Of a stretch of 37,130 nucleotides of DNA, positions 8,963 to 17,063 are shown one piece after another. Location: NCBI GenBank assembly GCA_038205755.1, contig JBBRBN010000038.1, forward strand, positions 1-37,130, read 5' to 3'. The DNA is from JANNWF01 sp038205755. GTDB lineage: Bacteria; Pseudomonadota; Gammaproteobacteria; Xanthomonadales; Xanthomonadaceae. A program made the position numbers and the translations under genes. Within the stretch, counting starts at the first letter, position 1, and each line of letters begins with the position of its first letter. Below the pieces are notes generated by a model. The model was not told the DNA's origin, ran no database searches, and worked only from the letters and a program-made list of their open reading frames with translations.

Positions 8963-9160
8963 AGCTCACGCGCCCTCCCGTGACTTCAGGGAGCCTGCGG
9001 GCGAAGGACTGATCGACGCGCACCTGCCGCGTGCGTTCGGCGCGCTCAGGAGACCGGTAGCGCGCCCGACCTTTTCTTGAATTCGCGCGATGATCGCGCA
9101 CGATACTGATCGCACCGGGGACTACTGAAGGAGCGACGCATCGCGCCATGCGGCGGTCAG
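8947..9160. mobile_element. Composite or decayed MITE-like element, copy B
   Basis: The left end CCCGCATGCTTCATGAAGCTC (from 8947, one base past the usual end) continues as the reverse-orientation arm (CTCACGCGCCCTC). An unrelated stretch follows. From 9079 the forward arm resumes with GAATTCGCGCGATGATCGCG and GAAGGAGCGACGCATCGCGC. No closing terminal repeat is present. It looks like two element halves joined with a deletion or insertion between them. It lies exactly between the end of the LacI gene and the kduD fragment. Confidence 0.65.
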
Positions 9161-9322
9161 GAGACCAGCGAGCGCAACCGCGACATTCTGGCGCGCATTC
9201 CGGCCGGTCACTGGGGTCGGCCGGCGGATCTGGGCGGTGCGGCGGTGTTTCTGGCCGCGGCAGCGACCAACGAGGTCCATGGCGCGGTACTGCTGCTGGT
9301 CGGCGGCTGGCTGGCGCGCTGA
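9161..9322 (+). pseudogene. KduD remnant: last 53 residues of a 2-deoxy-D-gluconate 3-dehydrogenase-type SDR
   Basis: From GAG 9161 to TGA 9322 the frame reads ERNRDILARIPAGHWGRP, ADLGGAAVFLAAAATNEVHG and GGWLAR at the end. This is the C-terminal substrate-loop and final strand of the short-chain dehydrogenase KduD, which ends VDGGWLAR in the intact enzyme. The Rossmann fold and the YxxxK active site are missing, and MITE-derived sequence replaces the upstream part. VDGG has drifted to LVGG. It is a non-functional tail. Confidence 0.8.
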
Positions 9323-9361
9323 GACACCACGCCAACCCGGTCGCAGCAGCGTGCCGCGCGA

Positions 9362-12300
9362 TCAGGGGCCCGGTTCGGTCCGCGCCGGGCCGCGCTCCAG
9401 CACCTCCAGCACCGGGGCCGACCACGGACCCTCGACCCGGTACAGGGTCCGGTTGATGTACTTGAACGGCCGCTGCAGCATCGCCTGAGCAACCGCTCCG
9501 ATCGCCGCACCGGCCGGGCCGCCGGCGATCGCTCCAACCACCGGCAGCACGCTGCCGGTGCGCGGCAGCACCTCCATGGTCTGATCGTAGTCCTTCGCCT
9601 TCAGCCCGGTGCGGCCGAGAATCCGGATCTCCGCCGCCGGCGAGTCGATTACCAGGTTCTCGGTCACGGCATTGCCCCCGGAAAAAATGAAGCTGCCGGC
9701 GATGCTGTTGAACGCCAGGCCAGCGCGGAAGAAATCGCTGAAATCAAGCGACAGGCGGCGCGGAATCTCGGTCAGTGAAAACAGTCCCAGCAGTCGCCCC
9801 GCCCCCGGATTGACCTGCGGCACGCGACCCTCGCCGACATTGATCTCAAGCGTGCCCTCAACCTGCTCCATGGCGAACGCGGCCGGCGGCCCCGGCCAGT
9901 CGGCGCGCATCTTGGCGAACGTCTGCCCGCCCTCGATCAGCTCGCTGAAGCCCAGCGCCTGCAGCATCCCGCCGAGCTCGGCGGCGGTGAACTCCAGCTC
10001 GAAGCTGGAACGGCTGCGGCCATCCTTGCGGGTCCAGTCACCGCGACCAAACAGCTGCAGCGCGCTGGAGCGACTTTCGAACAGATCGACCCGCATCCCG
10101 CTGTCCTGTGGAAAGGTTTCCAGCCGCGTTTCGCCCAGGTTGGCATCGCCCAGGCGCAGCTCCTTGACCCACAGGTGAAAGGCCGGAACATCCGCCGGGT
10201 CGATCAGGTCGGTCAGCGCGCTGCCGCCGCGCGGCGCCGGCCAGTGCAGCCGCTGCAGCCGTGCCGTGATGCCGCGCTCGGCGCGCTGCTCGGCCGCCGG
10301 GACTTCGATCACGCCATCCAGCGCTGGGCCATCGAAGCGCAGGCGCAGCTCGCCGGGCTGCGGCCGATCCAGCCGCAGCCGCGTTTCCGCGAAGCCACGG
10401 TCGAGCAACCCCAGTTCACCGGCAAACAGGTCAACATCAACCACCGTGCCATCGCCGGTAGCGCTGCCCGCCGCCATTGCCGCCCACGCCGATGCGTCGA
10501 TCACCGGCACCTGTCCGACCACCCGCAGACCCTCGGGCGGGCGCTCGACAGCCGCGGTCTCGCCAAACGCAGCCACGCCGTTGAACCGGGCTTCATCACC
10601 GAACACCCCTTGCAGCCGCAGCAATCCGCCCAGGCGCAGATCCAGCGGGCTGGCGCCATCCGCTTGGGACGCCTGCAGACCGACCTCGGCGGTCAGCGGC
10701 AGGCGCACGGCGGCCGCCTTGCTGAGCGGCGCCGGGAGGCTGAGCGTGGTTCCGACCAGATCGGACGCAATTCGAAGCGTCGCGGCGCCGGGCACCGTCG
10801 GCACCTGCACCTCGATCTGCCATTCGGAGGCGCCATCCATGTAGGGCTTGAGCCAGTTCAATGCTGGCTGCACGTCAAGCAGGGTGTCGGCGTCGATTCT
10901 CCCGCGCAGGGAGGTCTCCACCGCATTGGTGGGCGCGGCGGTGTGGCTGCCCAGGGCGACCGAGAAGCGCGCCGGCTGGCCTGAATACAGGACGCTGATG
11001 TCTTCCGCATCAAGTCCGCGCTCCGTGAAACGCAGGGTGCCCTCTGCGGCGTCGAGCGCGATTCCCCAGCGCGCGTCGCGCAGGTCCGCCTCCACCAGCT
11101 CGGCGCTGCCGCGCATCGCGAACTGGCCGAGGCGCTTGACCAACGGAATGTCGAGCTGCAGGACAACATCGGCCTGACCACCGATCTGGAGCGACTGCAG
11201 GCTGTCGCGATACTTGTCCTGCAGCGGGCTACGGCGCAGCAGGTTCAACAGGTCCGGACCGCTGCCGTTGCCGCTGATATCGAGCAGCAGACGCGGATCG
11301 CGCAGCGACGCGATGCTGCCATGCGCCCGCTGCACGCGGTTGCCCAGCACTTCGGCCTCCACGTCGACCTCGATACTGCGGTTGAGAAAGACGGCGCGCC
11401 CGCCAAGCGCGGTCGCCACCGGCCAATCCGGCCGGTAGCGCAGCGTCACGTCCTCAACCTGCGCCTCAGCCACCAGTCGGCCCTGCTGATCGGCGAACGG
11501 CCAGTCGTCGAGATCGCCGTGCAGGAGCACCTGCCCGCTGCCAAGGCGGCCATCAATGAGGCTCTCGTCGAGCCAGGCAACCGCTGTGGCCGGCATCCGA
11601 TTGCGAATCCAGAAGCGCTTGGCAGCGACAATCGGAGCGTCATGCACCGCGACCCGCAGGTCGGCGCTGGGTCGGCCGCCATCAAATCGCAGCAGGCCCG
11701 CGATATCGAACGCGAAGTCCGGGCCGCGAACTGCCAGCTGCCCGGTATCAAGCTGCCAGAAGCCGTCAATCTGCATGGCGCTGAGCTCGCCCAGCAGTGC
11801 TGCAGCCAGCGGCTCGCGCAGCGCCGCCGGCCAGTGCACAGTAAAGCCGGGGCTGTCGACGCTCAGCGCAAGCTGCCCTTCCTGCCAGTGGGCAGCCAGG
11901 GACAATCCGCTGAAGCCGGGACGCTCGCCGACCGGCTCGCCGGCAAGCTGCTCCACTCGCAGCCGCAGTGCAGTCAGGGCGGATCCGTCGAGCTCGGCGC
12001 GCAGCGTTTCGATGCGGCCGCGTAAATCCGCTGCCCGTAGCTGCCCAGACAGCGCAGCAGCGTCCTCGCTGGCTGCCGCCAGAAGCTCCCGCAGCGCGGC
12101 CACTTCGAGCCCGCCGGCCTCGATCTGGCGCAACGTGCCGCTCTGCTGCAGCCGCAGCCAAGCACCATTCCCGGCATCGATGCCCAACGTCCAGCCATCG
12201 GCGATCCGGGCAAAACGGCCGCTCAGTGGCGGGGGCTCGATCCGAATGGGCCCGGCCGCGGACACCGCCTCGCTCGCGAGCTGCAGGGTCGCCTGCGGCA

Positions 12301-13096
12301 GCTCGAACTCGCCGCCCGTCACCGCCCCGTCCTCTACCTGCAGCCAGACGTCGGCGCTGGCCGTGCCCGCGGCCAACGACAGTCCGCGCAGTTCAATGCC
12401 GCCCAGCCACTGGTCAAGGTCCAGCTGCTCTCCCTTTGCATGGAGTCGGCCGCTGCGCTGCGCCGGATCGAACTCACCGGTAACCCGCAGCGGCGCACCC
12501 TGTCCGGCATAGGCGGCCGCAGCAAACTGCAGCTGGCCACGGACGGAACGCAGGCGGGCGTCGAAACGCGGCAACGTCCACTGCTGACCGCTGGGCAGAT
12601 CGCTCACGGTCAGACTGGCGCGGTCGATGACCAGCTCGCCGAACTGCTCCAGCTGAGCCAGATCAAACGCGGCGCGCGGATCGCTTCCGTGCAGCCGCCA
12701 GCGACGGTCGTGGCCGTGTTCGAGCGTCAGCGCCAGGCCGTCAAGCTGGATCGACGCCAGCGGCTGGCCCGGCAGCAGGCCAAGATAAAGATCGAGTTGC
12801 AGCGCCGCGCGACCAACGTGGATGCGCTCGTCGCCGCTGCCGATGCTCAGTCCGTCGAGGTCAAAGCGCGGCCCGCGCCGATCCCAGCGCGCCTGCAGGG
12901 CCGTCACCTGCACCGGCCGGCCGGCCCGATCGCTCAGCCAGTCCGCCACCGCCTGCGGCTCGCGCGCCAGCAGCGGCAGCAACTGGCTCAGCGTGGCGAC
13001 CGCCAGGCCGGCCACAATGACCAGCGCGGCCGCGCCATAGCCCAGCAGGCGTCGCAGTCGCGGCAGCCGGCGACGGCCGGGTCGAGCGCTGCTCAT
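9362..13096 (-). CDS. yhdP: YhdP, AsmA-like inter-membrane lipid-transport protein
   Basis: A 1244-residue protein with one N-terminal membrane helix (about 19-41, GYGAAALVIVAGLAVATL) and a very long beta-rich periplasmic domain of the DUF3971/AsmA-like C-terminal family. Near the C terminus it has the conserved region GRTGLKAKDYDQTMEVLPR, a glycine-rich helix (AIAGGPAGAAIGAVAQAML) and RPFKYINRTLYRVEGPW. Family members (YhdP, with TamB and YdbH) form bridges that carry phospholipids from the inner to the outer membrane. E. coli YhdP has 1266 aa. It lies 12 bp downstream of rng, so the two are very probably cotranscribed with maf. The ATG at 13096 is the only reasonable start. Confidence 0.94.
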   Translation of the reverse strand: MSSARPGRRRLPRLRRLLGYGAAALVIVAGLAVATLSQLLPLLAREPQAVADWLSDRAGRPVQVTALQARWDRRGPRFDLDGLSIGSGDERIHVGRAALQLDLYLGLLPGQPLASIQLDGLALTLEHGHDRRWRLHGSDPRAAFDLAQLEQFGELVIDRASLTVSDLPSGQQWTLPRFDARLRSVRGQLQFAAAAYAGQGAPLRVTGEFDPAQRSGRLHAKGEQLDLDQWLGGIELRGLSLAAGTASADVWLQVEDGAVTGGEFELPQATLQLASEAVSAAGPIRIEPPPLSGRFARIADGWTLGIDAGNGAWLRLQQSGTLRQIEAGGLEVAALRELLAAASEDAAALSGQLRAADLRGRIETLRAELDGSALTALRLRVEQLAGEPVGERPGFSGLSLAAHWQEGQLALSVDSPGFTVHWPAALREPLAAALLGELSAMQIDGFWQLDTGQLAVRGPDFAFDIAGLLRFDGGRPSADLRVAVHDAPIVAAKRFWIRNRMPATAVAWLDESLIDGRLGSGQVLLHGDLDDWPFADQQGRLVAEAQVEDVTLRYRPDWPVATALGGRAVFLNRSIEVDVEAEVLGNRVQRAHGSIASLRDPRLLLDISGNGSGPDLLNLLRRSPLQDKYRDSLQSLQIGGQADVVLQLDIPLVKRLGQFAMRGSAELVEADLRDARWGIALDAAEGTLRFTERGLDAEDISVLYSGQPARFSVALGSHTAAPTNAVETSLRGRIDADTLLDVQPALNWLKPYMDGASEWQIEVQVPTVPGAATLRIASDLVGTTLSLPAPLSKAAAVRLPLTAEVGLQASQADGASPLDLRLGGLLRLQGVFGDEARFNGVAAFGETAAVERPPEGLRVVGQVPVIDASAWAAMAAGSATGDGTVVDVDLFAGELGLLDRGFAETRLRLDRPQPGELRLRFDGPALDGVIEVPAAEQRAERGITARLQRLHWPAPRGGSALTDLIDPADVPAFHLWVKELRLGDANLGETRLETFPQDSGMRVDLFESRSSALQLFGRGDWTRKDGRSRSSFELEFTAAELGGMLQALGFSELIEGGQTFAKMRADWPGPPAAFAMEQVEGTLEINVGEGRVPQVNPGAGRLLGLFSLTEIPRRLSLDFSDFFRAGLAFNSIAGSFIFSGGNAVTENLVIDSPAAEIRILGRTGLKAKDYDQTMEVLPRTGSVLPVVGAIAGGPAGAAIGAVAQAMLQRPFKYINRTLYRVEGPWSAPVLEVLERGPARTEPGP

Positions 13097-13108
13097 CCGG
13101 TCAGAATC

Positions 13109-14596
13109 TCAGAGCAGCACAACGTCGTACTGCTCCTGCTGATACTGCTCGTCGGCCTGCAGCCGGATTGACTTGCCGATGAACTCTTCCAGCTCGGCAA
13201 CGGCGGCCGACTCCTCGTCAAGAATCTTGGCGACAACTTTGGGCGACGCCAGCACCAGCAGCTTCTCGGCCTCGAACTGGCGCACGGCGCGCGTGATCTC
13301 GCGAAAGATTTCGTAGCAGATCGTCTCGGTTGACTTGACCGTGCCACGACCAGCGCACTGCGCGCAGGGCTCGCAGAGCTGCCGCTCGAGACTCTCGATG
13401 GTCCGCTTGCGGGTCATTTCCACCAGCCCCAGCGGCGAAAAGTCATACACCGTGGTCTTGGCGTGGTCGCGCGCCAGCGCCTTCTCAAGCTGCCGCAGCA
13501 CCTGCCGACGGTGCTCGGCGTCCGTCATGTCGATGAAGTCGATGATGATGATGCCACCCAGGTTGCGCAGCCGCAGCTGACGAGCTACCGTCTGCGCCGC
13601 TTCAAGATTGGTCCGGTACACCGTGTCTTCGAGATTGCGATGACCGAGGAAGGCGCCGGTGTTGACGTCGACGGTCGTCATCGCCTCGGTCTGGTCGATG
13701 ACGATCGAGCCGCCGGACTTGAGCGGCACGTCACGCTGCAGCGCACGCTGGATTTCGTCTTCGACGCCGAACAGGTCGAAGATCGGCCGTTCACCGGGGT
13801 AATGTTCCAGCCGCTCGACCAACTCCGGCATGAACCGGGTAACGAACTGGCACAGCCGCTCCCAGGTTTCGCGCGAATCGACCCGCACTTTTTCCACCTC
13901 ATGGCGCATCAGATCGCGCATGGCGCGCAGCGGCAGGGACAGATCCTCGTAGACACAGGCGCCAACCGGTGCCGTCCTGATCGACTCCTGTATAGCGTCC
14001 CAGGCCTTCCCGAGGTAGGCAATATCCTCGACCAGCGAGGCGCCCGACTGACCCTCGGCGTTGGTCCGCACGATGTAGCCCAGGGCGTTGCCATCCAAGG
14101 CCGCAGCCAGCACGCCCTTCAGGCGCGCCCGCTCGGACTCGTCCTCAATCCGCGCCGATACGCCGTGCACCCTGGCGTACGGCAGCAGCACCAGAAAGCG
14201 CGACGGGATGCTGAGCTCGGTTGTCAGCCGCGCGCCCTTGCTGCCGATCGGGTCCTTTACCACCTGCACGATGACTTCCTGTCCATCGCGCACCAGCTCG
14301 TGGATCGGTGGGGTCGGTGATGGCGCCGAAGGCGCAAGCTCCGCCGTCTCGCCGGAGACGGCCGGAAGGCTGCGGATGATGTCGGAGGCATGCAGGAATG
14401 CGGCGCGCTGCAGGCCAACATCGACAAACGCCGCCTGCATGCCGGGCATCACCCGCAGCACGCGCCCCTTGTAGATGTTGCCGACATAGCCGCGCCGGGA
14501 CGCCCGCTCAAGCTGGACCTCCTGGAGCATGCCGTTTTCCACCACCGCTACGCGGGTCTCGCGCGGAGTCACATTGATCAGGATTTCTTCGGACAC
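13109..14596 (-). CDS. rng: Ribonuclease G
   Basis: A 495-residue endoribonuclease of the RNase E/G family, which matures the 5' end of 16S rRNA and processes mRNA. The N-terminal S1-like region begins EEILINVTPRETRVAVVENG and carries a Pro/Ala-rich insertion (about residues 82-97). The catalytic Mg-binding aspartates lie in MTTVDVNTG and IIIIDFIDMTDAEHRRQV. The zinc-link cysteines are in CEPCAQCAGRGTVKS. It ends without the long scaffold domain of RNase E, which identifies it as RNase G. The start codon is GTG at 14596 with no clear Shine-Dalgarno; an upstream ATG is in another frame. It lies 14 bp after maf and 12 bp before yhdP, as in many Gammaproteobacteria. Confidence 0.96.
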   Translation of the reverse strand: MSEEILINVTPRETRVAVVENGMLQEVQLERASRRGYVGNIYKGRVLRVMPGMQAAFVDVGLQRAAFLHASDIIRSLPAVSGETAELAPSAPSPTPPIHELVRDGQEVIVQVVKDPIGSKGARLTTELSIPSRFLVLLPYARVHGVSARIEDESERARLKGVLAAALDGNALGYIVRTNAEGQSGASLVEDIAYLGKAWDAIQESIRTAPVGACVYEDLSLPLRAMRDLMRHEVEKVRVDSRETWERLCQFVTRFMPELVERLEHYPGERPIFDLFGVEDEIQRALQRDVPLKSGGSIVIDQTEAMTTVDVNTGAFLGHRNLEDTVYRTNLEAAQTVARQLRLRNLGGIIIIDFIDMTDAEHRRQVLRQLEKALARDHAKTTVYDFSPLGLVEMTRKRTIESLERQLCEPCAQCAGRGTVKSTETICYEIFREITRAVRQFEAEKLLVLASPKVVAKILDEESAAVAELEEFIGKSIRLQADEQYQQEQYDVVLL

Positions 14597-14610
14597 GGGG
14601 GGCGTTCATT

Positions 14611-15201
14611 TCAAGGAAGAATCGGTGGTTGACCGGTCGCCGCGCCATGCTCACGCAGCAGCTGCGCGGTCTCGAACAGCGGCAGACCCATGACGCCGGA
14701 GTAACTGCCGGACAGATGCGCTATGAATGTCGCAGCATGGCCCTGAATGGCATACCCTCCGGCCTTGCCGAGCGGCTCGCCGGTGGCAACGTAGGCGCCA
14801 ATTCGCGCCGCATCCAGCACGTCGAAGCGAACGTCGGAAACCTGCAGCTGCAGCGCTGCCCTGCCGACACCCAGCAGGCACACGGCCGAGAGCACGCGAT
14901 GACAGCGGCCCGAAAGCCGCGCCAGCATGCGCGCCGCGTCCGCCGCATCGACCGGCTTGCCGAACACTTCGTCATCGAGCACCACCTCGGTGTCAGCGCC
15001 AAGCACCAGCGCGCCCGGCACGCCCTCAACCTGCAGCAATCCGGCAGCGGCCTTGGCGTGCGCCACGCGCCGCACATAGTCCTCCGGTGTCTCGCCCGGC
15101 GCGCGCAGCTCCGGCACGTCGGCCGCAAGCACGGCAAAGCGCACGCCGCACTGCTGCAACAGCTGGGCGCGGCGCGGTGATTGTGAGGCGAGGTAAAGCA
15201 T
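14611..15201 (-). CDS. maf: Maf-like nucleotide pyrophosphatase (dTTP/UTP type, YhdE-like)
   Basis: A 196-residue Maf protein that hydrolyses non-canonical or excess nucleoside triphosphates. The N terminus LYLASQSPRRAQLL is the nucleotide-binding signature. GADTEVVLDDEVFGKP holds the catalytic Asp, and YAIQGHAATFIAHLSGSYSGVMGLPLFET is the conserved C-terminal segment (read in blocks). The GYAIQG plus SGSYSGVMGLPL pattern fits the YhdE (dTTP/UTP) rather than the YceF group. It is the first gene of the maf-rng-yhdP run. Its own upstream neighbour in many relatives, rlmH, is 9 kb away here. Confidence 0.94.
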   Translation of the reverse strand: MLYLASQSPRRAQLLQQCGVRFAVLAADVPELRAPGETPEDYVRRVAHAKAAAGLLQVEGVPGALVLGADTEVVLDDEVFGKPVDAADAARMLARLSGRCHRVLSAVCLLGVGRAALQLQVSDVRFDVLDAARIGAYVATGEPLGKAGGYAIQGHAATFIAHLSGSYSGVMGLPLFETAQLLREHGAATGQPPILP

Positions 15202-15409
15202 CCGCCAAGCTTAGCAGCGCCGCTGCGGCAGGCGTTCCGAACCCGCTGCCGTCGAATTGCATAGCGCCAAGCCATCGCCCATTTGCGCCCGCCGTCGGCG
15301 CGCGTGCAGGTTCGCTACAACAGCGTTCCGACAGACGCTCGGTTGCTATAGGCGCGCCACAGCCGAGCGGTTACCGGTCAACGCCACTCAATTGGCATGG
15401 AGTTTCCCG
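15202..15409. other. Intergenic region between divergent maf and cytochrome b561 remnant
   Basis: 208 bases without a recognisable gene. It must contain the maf promoter (minus strand) and the former b561 promoter (plus strand). I see no strong consensus boxes or operators. ATGGAG at 15396-15401 serves as the Shine-Dalgarno for the b561 frame. Confidence 0.3.
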
Positions 15410-15867
15410 ATGCAGCAACGTCCATCGGTCGTACGCTACCGCTCGGCAAGCATTGCCATTCACTGGCTGATGCTGGCGCTGCTAGCCCGCATGTTTCATG
15501 AATTCGCGCGATGATCGCGCAGGATAGTGTTCGCGCAAGGAATTTTCCGAAGGAACGTCGTATCGGGCCATACCACCGACTGAGGAAAATCCCTTGCGCG
15601 GACAAGAGACAAGCGAGAGCGTGTGAGATTCATGAAACATGCGGGCTAGTGGCCGTGTATGCCTGCATCAGGCGGCGCGAGCTCGCGCCGAGCGGCAGCG
15701 AGCTGCGCAGCGGGCTGCGGACCTGGCACGGGATGCTTGGACTCAGCGTCTTCGTGCTGGTCTGGAAATGGCGGCGCGCTGGCGAGGCGGGTCGTCTGCA
15801 CGCAGCGGCGGCGCTATTCCACCACTTCGTGCTGAAGGACGCGACGCTGCGTCGGATGCTGCCCTGA
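15410..15867 (+). pseudogene. Cytochrome b561 (CybB/YceJ-like), broken by a MITE and an internal deletion
   Basis: ATG 15410 opens MQQRPSVVRYRSASIAIHWL, then MLALL, the first helix and a haem-ligand His of a b561-type membrane cytochrome. At 15482 the frame runs into MITE copy C. Beyond the element, from CTA 15646, the protein resumes as LVAVYACIRRRELAPSGSEL and TWHGMLGLSVFVLVW, then jumps to LHAAAALFHHFVLKDATLRR-MLP, the normal C terminus of the family. Removing 164 bp restores one continuous frame across the insertion. The two central helices (about 90 residues) are missing between VLVWKWRR and the end, with the frame kept. Both lesions remove essential parts, so it cannot work. It would have been an electron carrier from quinol. 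Confidence 0.85.
15482..15649 (+). mobile_element. MITE-like palindromic element, copy C (inserted in cytochrome b561)
   Basis: This is the best-preserved copy. The left end CTAGCCCGCATGTTTCATGA (15482 on) and right end TCATGAAACATGCGGGCTAG (to 15649) are perfect inverted repeats of 22 bases. An inner inverted pair, GCGCAAGGAATTTTCC and GGAAAATCCCTTGCGC, would make most of the element one long hairpin. CTAG occurs at both borders and once in the reconstructed target, so the insertion either duplicated CTAG (160-bp element) or TA (162-bp element). No coding capacity. Confidence 0.9.
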
Positions 15868-15876
15868 GCAACGACG

Positions 15877-16566
15877 ATGCCGCACGCTGAACGCCATCGC
15901 TCGGATCGCATCGGCTGGCTGCGCGCCGCCGTGATGGGCGCCAACGATGGCATCGTCTCGACCGCCAGCCTGGTGCTGGGCGTGGCCGCCGCCGGCGGTG
16001 GTCAGCAGGCGATTATGGTTGCGGGCGTTGCCGGGCTGGTGGCGGGCGCGATGTCGATGGCCGCCGGCGAGTACGTGTCGGTCAGTTCGCAGGCCGACAC
16101 GGAGTGCGCCGACCTGGCGCGGGAACGCCGGGAGCTTGCCGCCAACCCCGGGTCGGAGTTGGCCGAGCTTGCCGCCATCTATGCCGGTCGCGGCGTGCCG
16201 GCCGAGCTGGCAGAACAGGTCGCCGCAGCACTGATGTCCCATGACGCGCTCGGCGCACACGCCCGCGACGAGCTCGGCATCGTCGAGCAGCAGCGCGCTC
16301 GCCCGATCCAGGCGGCGCTTGCGTCAGCGGCAACGTTCGCCGCCGGCGCCGCCTTGCCGCTGCTCGTCGCCGCCAGTGCGCCACCGGCTGCGCTGAGCCT
16401 GCTGGTGATTGCCAGCTCGCTGCTGCTGCTGGCCGCACTGGGCGGGCTGGCAGCCCGCGCCGGCGGCGCCTCGATGCGGGTGGGAGTGGTGCGGGTGGCC
16501 TCCTGGGGCGCGCTGGCGATGGCGATTACCTACGCCGTCGGCGCCCTGTTCGGCGCCGTTGTCTGA
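15877..16566 (+). CDS. VIT1/CCC1-family iron/manganese transporter
   Basis: A 229-residue VIT-family membrane protein. These carriers move Fe2+ or Mn2+ out of the cytosol. The first helix block DRIGWLRAAVMGANDGIVST and the second block GLVAGAMSMAAGEYVSVSSQ are the family hallmarks, with the GANDG and MAAGEYVSV motifs lining the ion path. A charged cytosolic segment follows (about 75-150: ECADLARERRELAANP, DALGAHARDELGI), the metal-binding helical insert of the family. Three C-terminal helices complete the fold. The ATG at 15877 lies 9 bp after the broken b561 frame; Shine-Dalgarno weak. The b561 remnant and this gene may once have formed one transcript. Confidence 0.93.
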   Translation: MPHAERHRSDRIGWLRAAVMGANDGIVSTASLVLGVAAAGGGQQAIMVAGVAGLVAGAMSMAAGEYVSVSSQADTECADLARERRELAANPGSELAELAAIYAGRGVPAELAEQVAAALMSHDALGAHARDELGIVEQQRARPIQAALASAATFAAGAALPLLVAASAPPAALSLLVIASSLLLLAALGGLAARAGGASMRVGVVRVASWGALAMAITYAVGALFGAVV

Positions 16567-16584
16567 CCGGAACAGGCATTCGAT

Positions 16585-16690
16585 TCACGTCCGGCGGTGC
16601 GATTGCGGCCTTCGCCCTTGGCCCGATAGAGCGCCCGATCCGCCGCCTCGATCCGCCGCCTCGATCCATTCCCGACGCACGCCCACCGGG
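16585..16690 (-). pseudogene. Tail of a GGDEF diguanylate cyclase gene with a 13-bp duplication
   Basis: On the minus strand the sequence reads WIEAAD, then in a shifted frame EAADRALYRAKGEGRNRT, the conserved last helix of GGDEF domains (ADRALYRAKxxGRNR). The frame break is explained by a direct tandem duplication of 13 bases (16637-16649 and 16650-16662, GATCCGCCGCCTC on the plus strand). Nothing upstream resembles the GGDEF core, so only the tail survives. Confidence 0.7.
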
Positions 16691-16702
16691 TTGCGTGACT
16701 GC

Positions 16703-16957
16703 GTACTCATTACGTCGGGAGCGATGACCGCCTGTCTTGATCGCCTGCAGAACAACGGCCTGATCGCGCGCGTCGCCGACCCCAATGATCGTTGCTCCAG
16801 CGCCGCGCAGCTGACGACCGAAGGCCGCAAGCTGATCGACAAGGCGATCACGGTTCGCTTCGAGGAAGCCGCGGAAGCCATCTCCGTCCTGTCTGCCGCA
16901 GAGCGCACGCAGCTTGCAGCCCTGCTCAGGAAACTCGGGATGGGTCTGGAACGCTGA
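16703..16957 (+). pseudogene. MarR-family regulator remnant (C-terminal half)
   Basis: The frame ending at TGA 16955 reads LITSGAMTACLDRLQNNGLI, then ARVADPNDRCSSAAQLTTEG, then a helix ending LAALLRKLGMGLER. This is the recognition helix, the wing (DPNDRR in intact proteins) and the dimer helix of a MarR regulator. The N-terminal 60 or so residues are missing, and the sequence before residue 1 of this match belongs to the GGDEF tail on the other strand. In the wing, the usual second Arg of DPNDRR is Cys, another sign of decay. No start codon with a ribosome site is present. Confidence 0.7.
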
Positions 16958-17063
16958 GCGATGCTGGTGAATCGTTCGGCGGATGACGCACGCGGGCACA
17001 GCGTCACACCGACTTCGCCTATTCGTCGCCGTCGGCAAGTGCGCCACAGCGCCACAGCGCAGC

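Noticed and set aside
15511..15645. A coding frame running through the MITE into the b561 remnant
   Set aside because: The upstream residues come from the element in a frame that merely stays open; the family match begins only after 15646.
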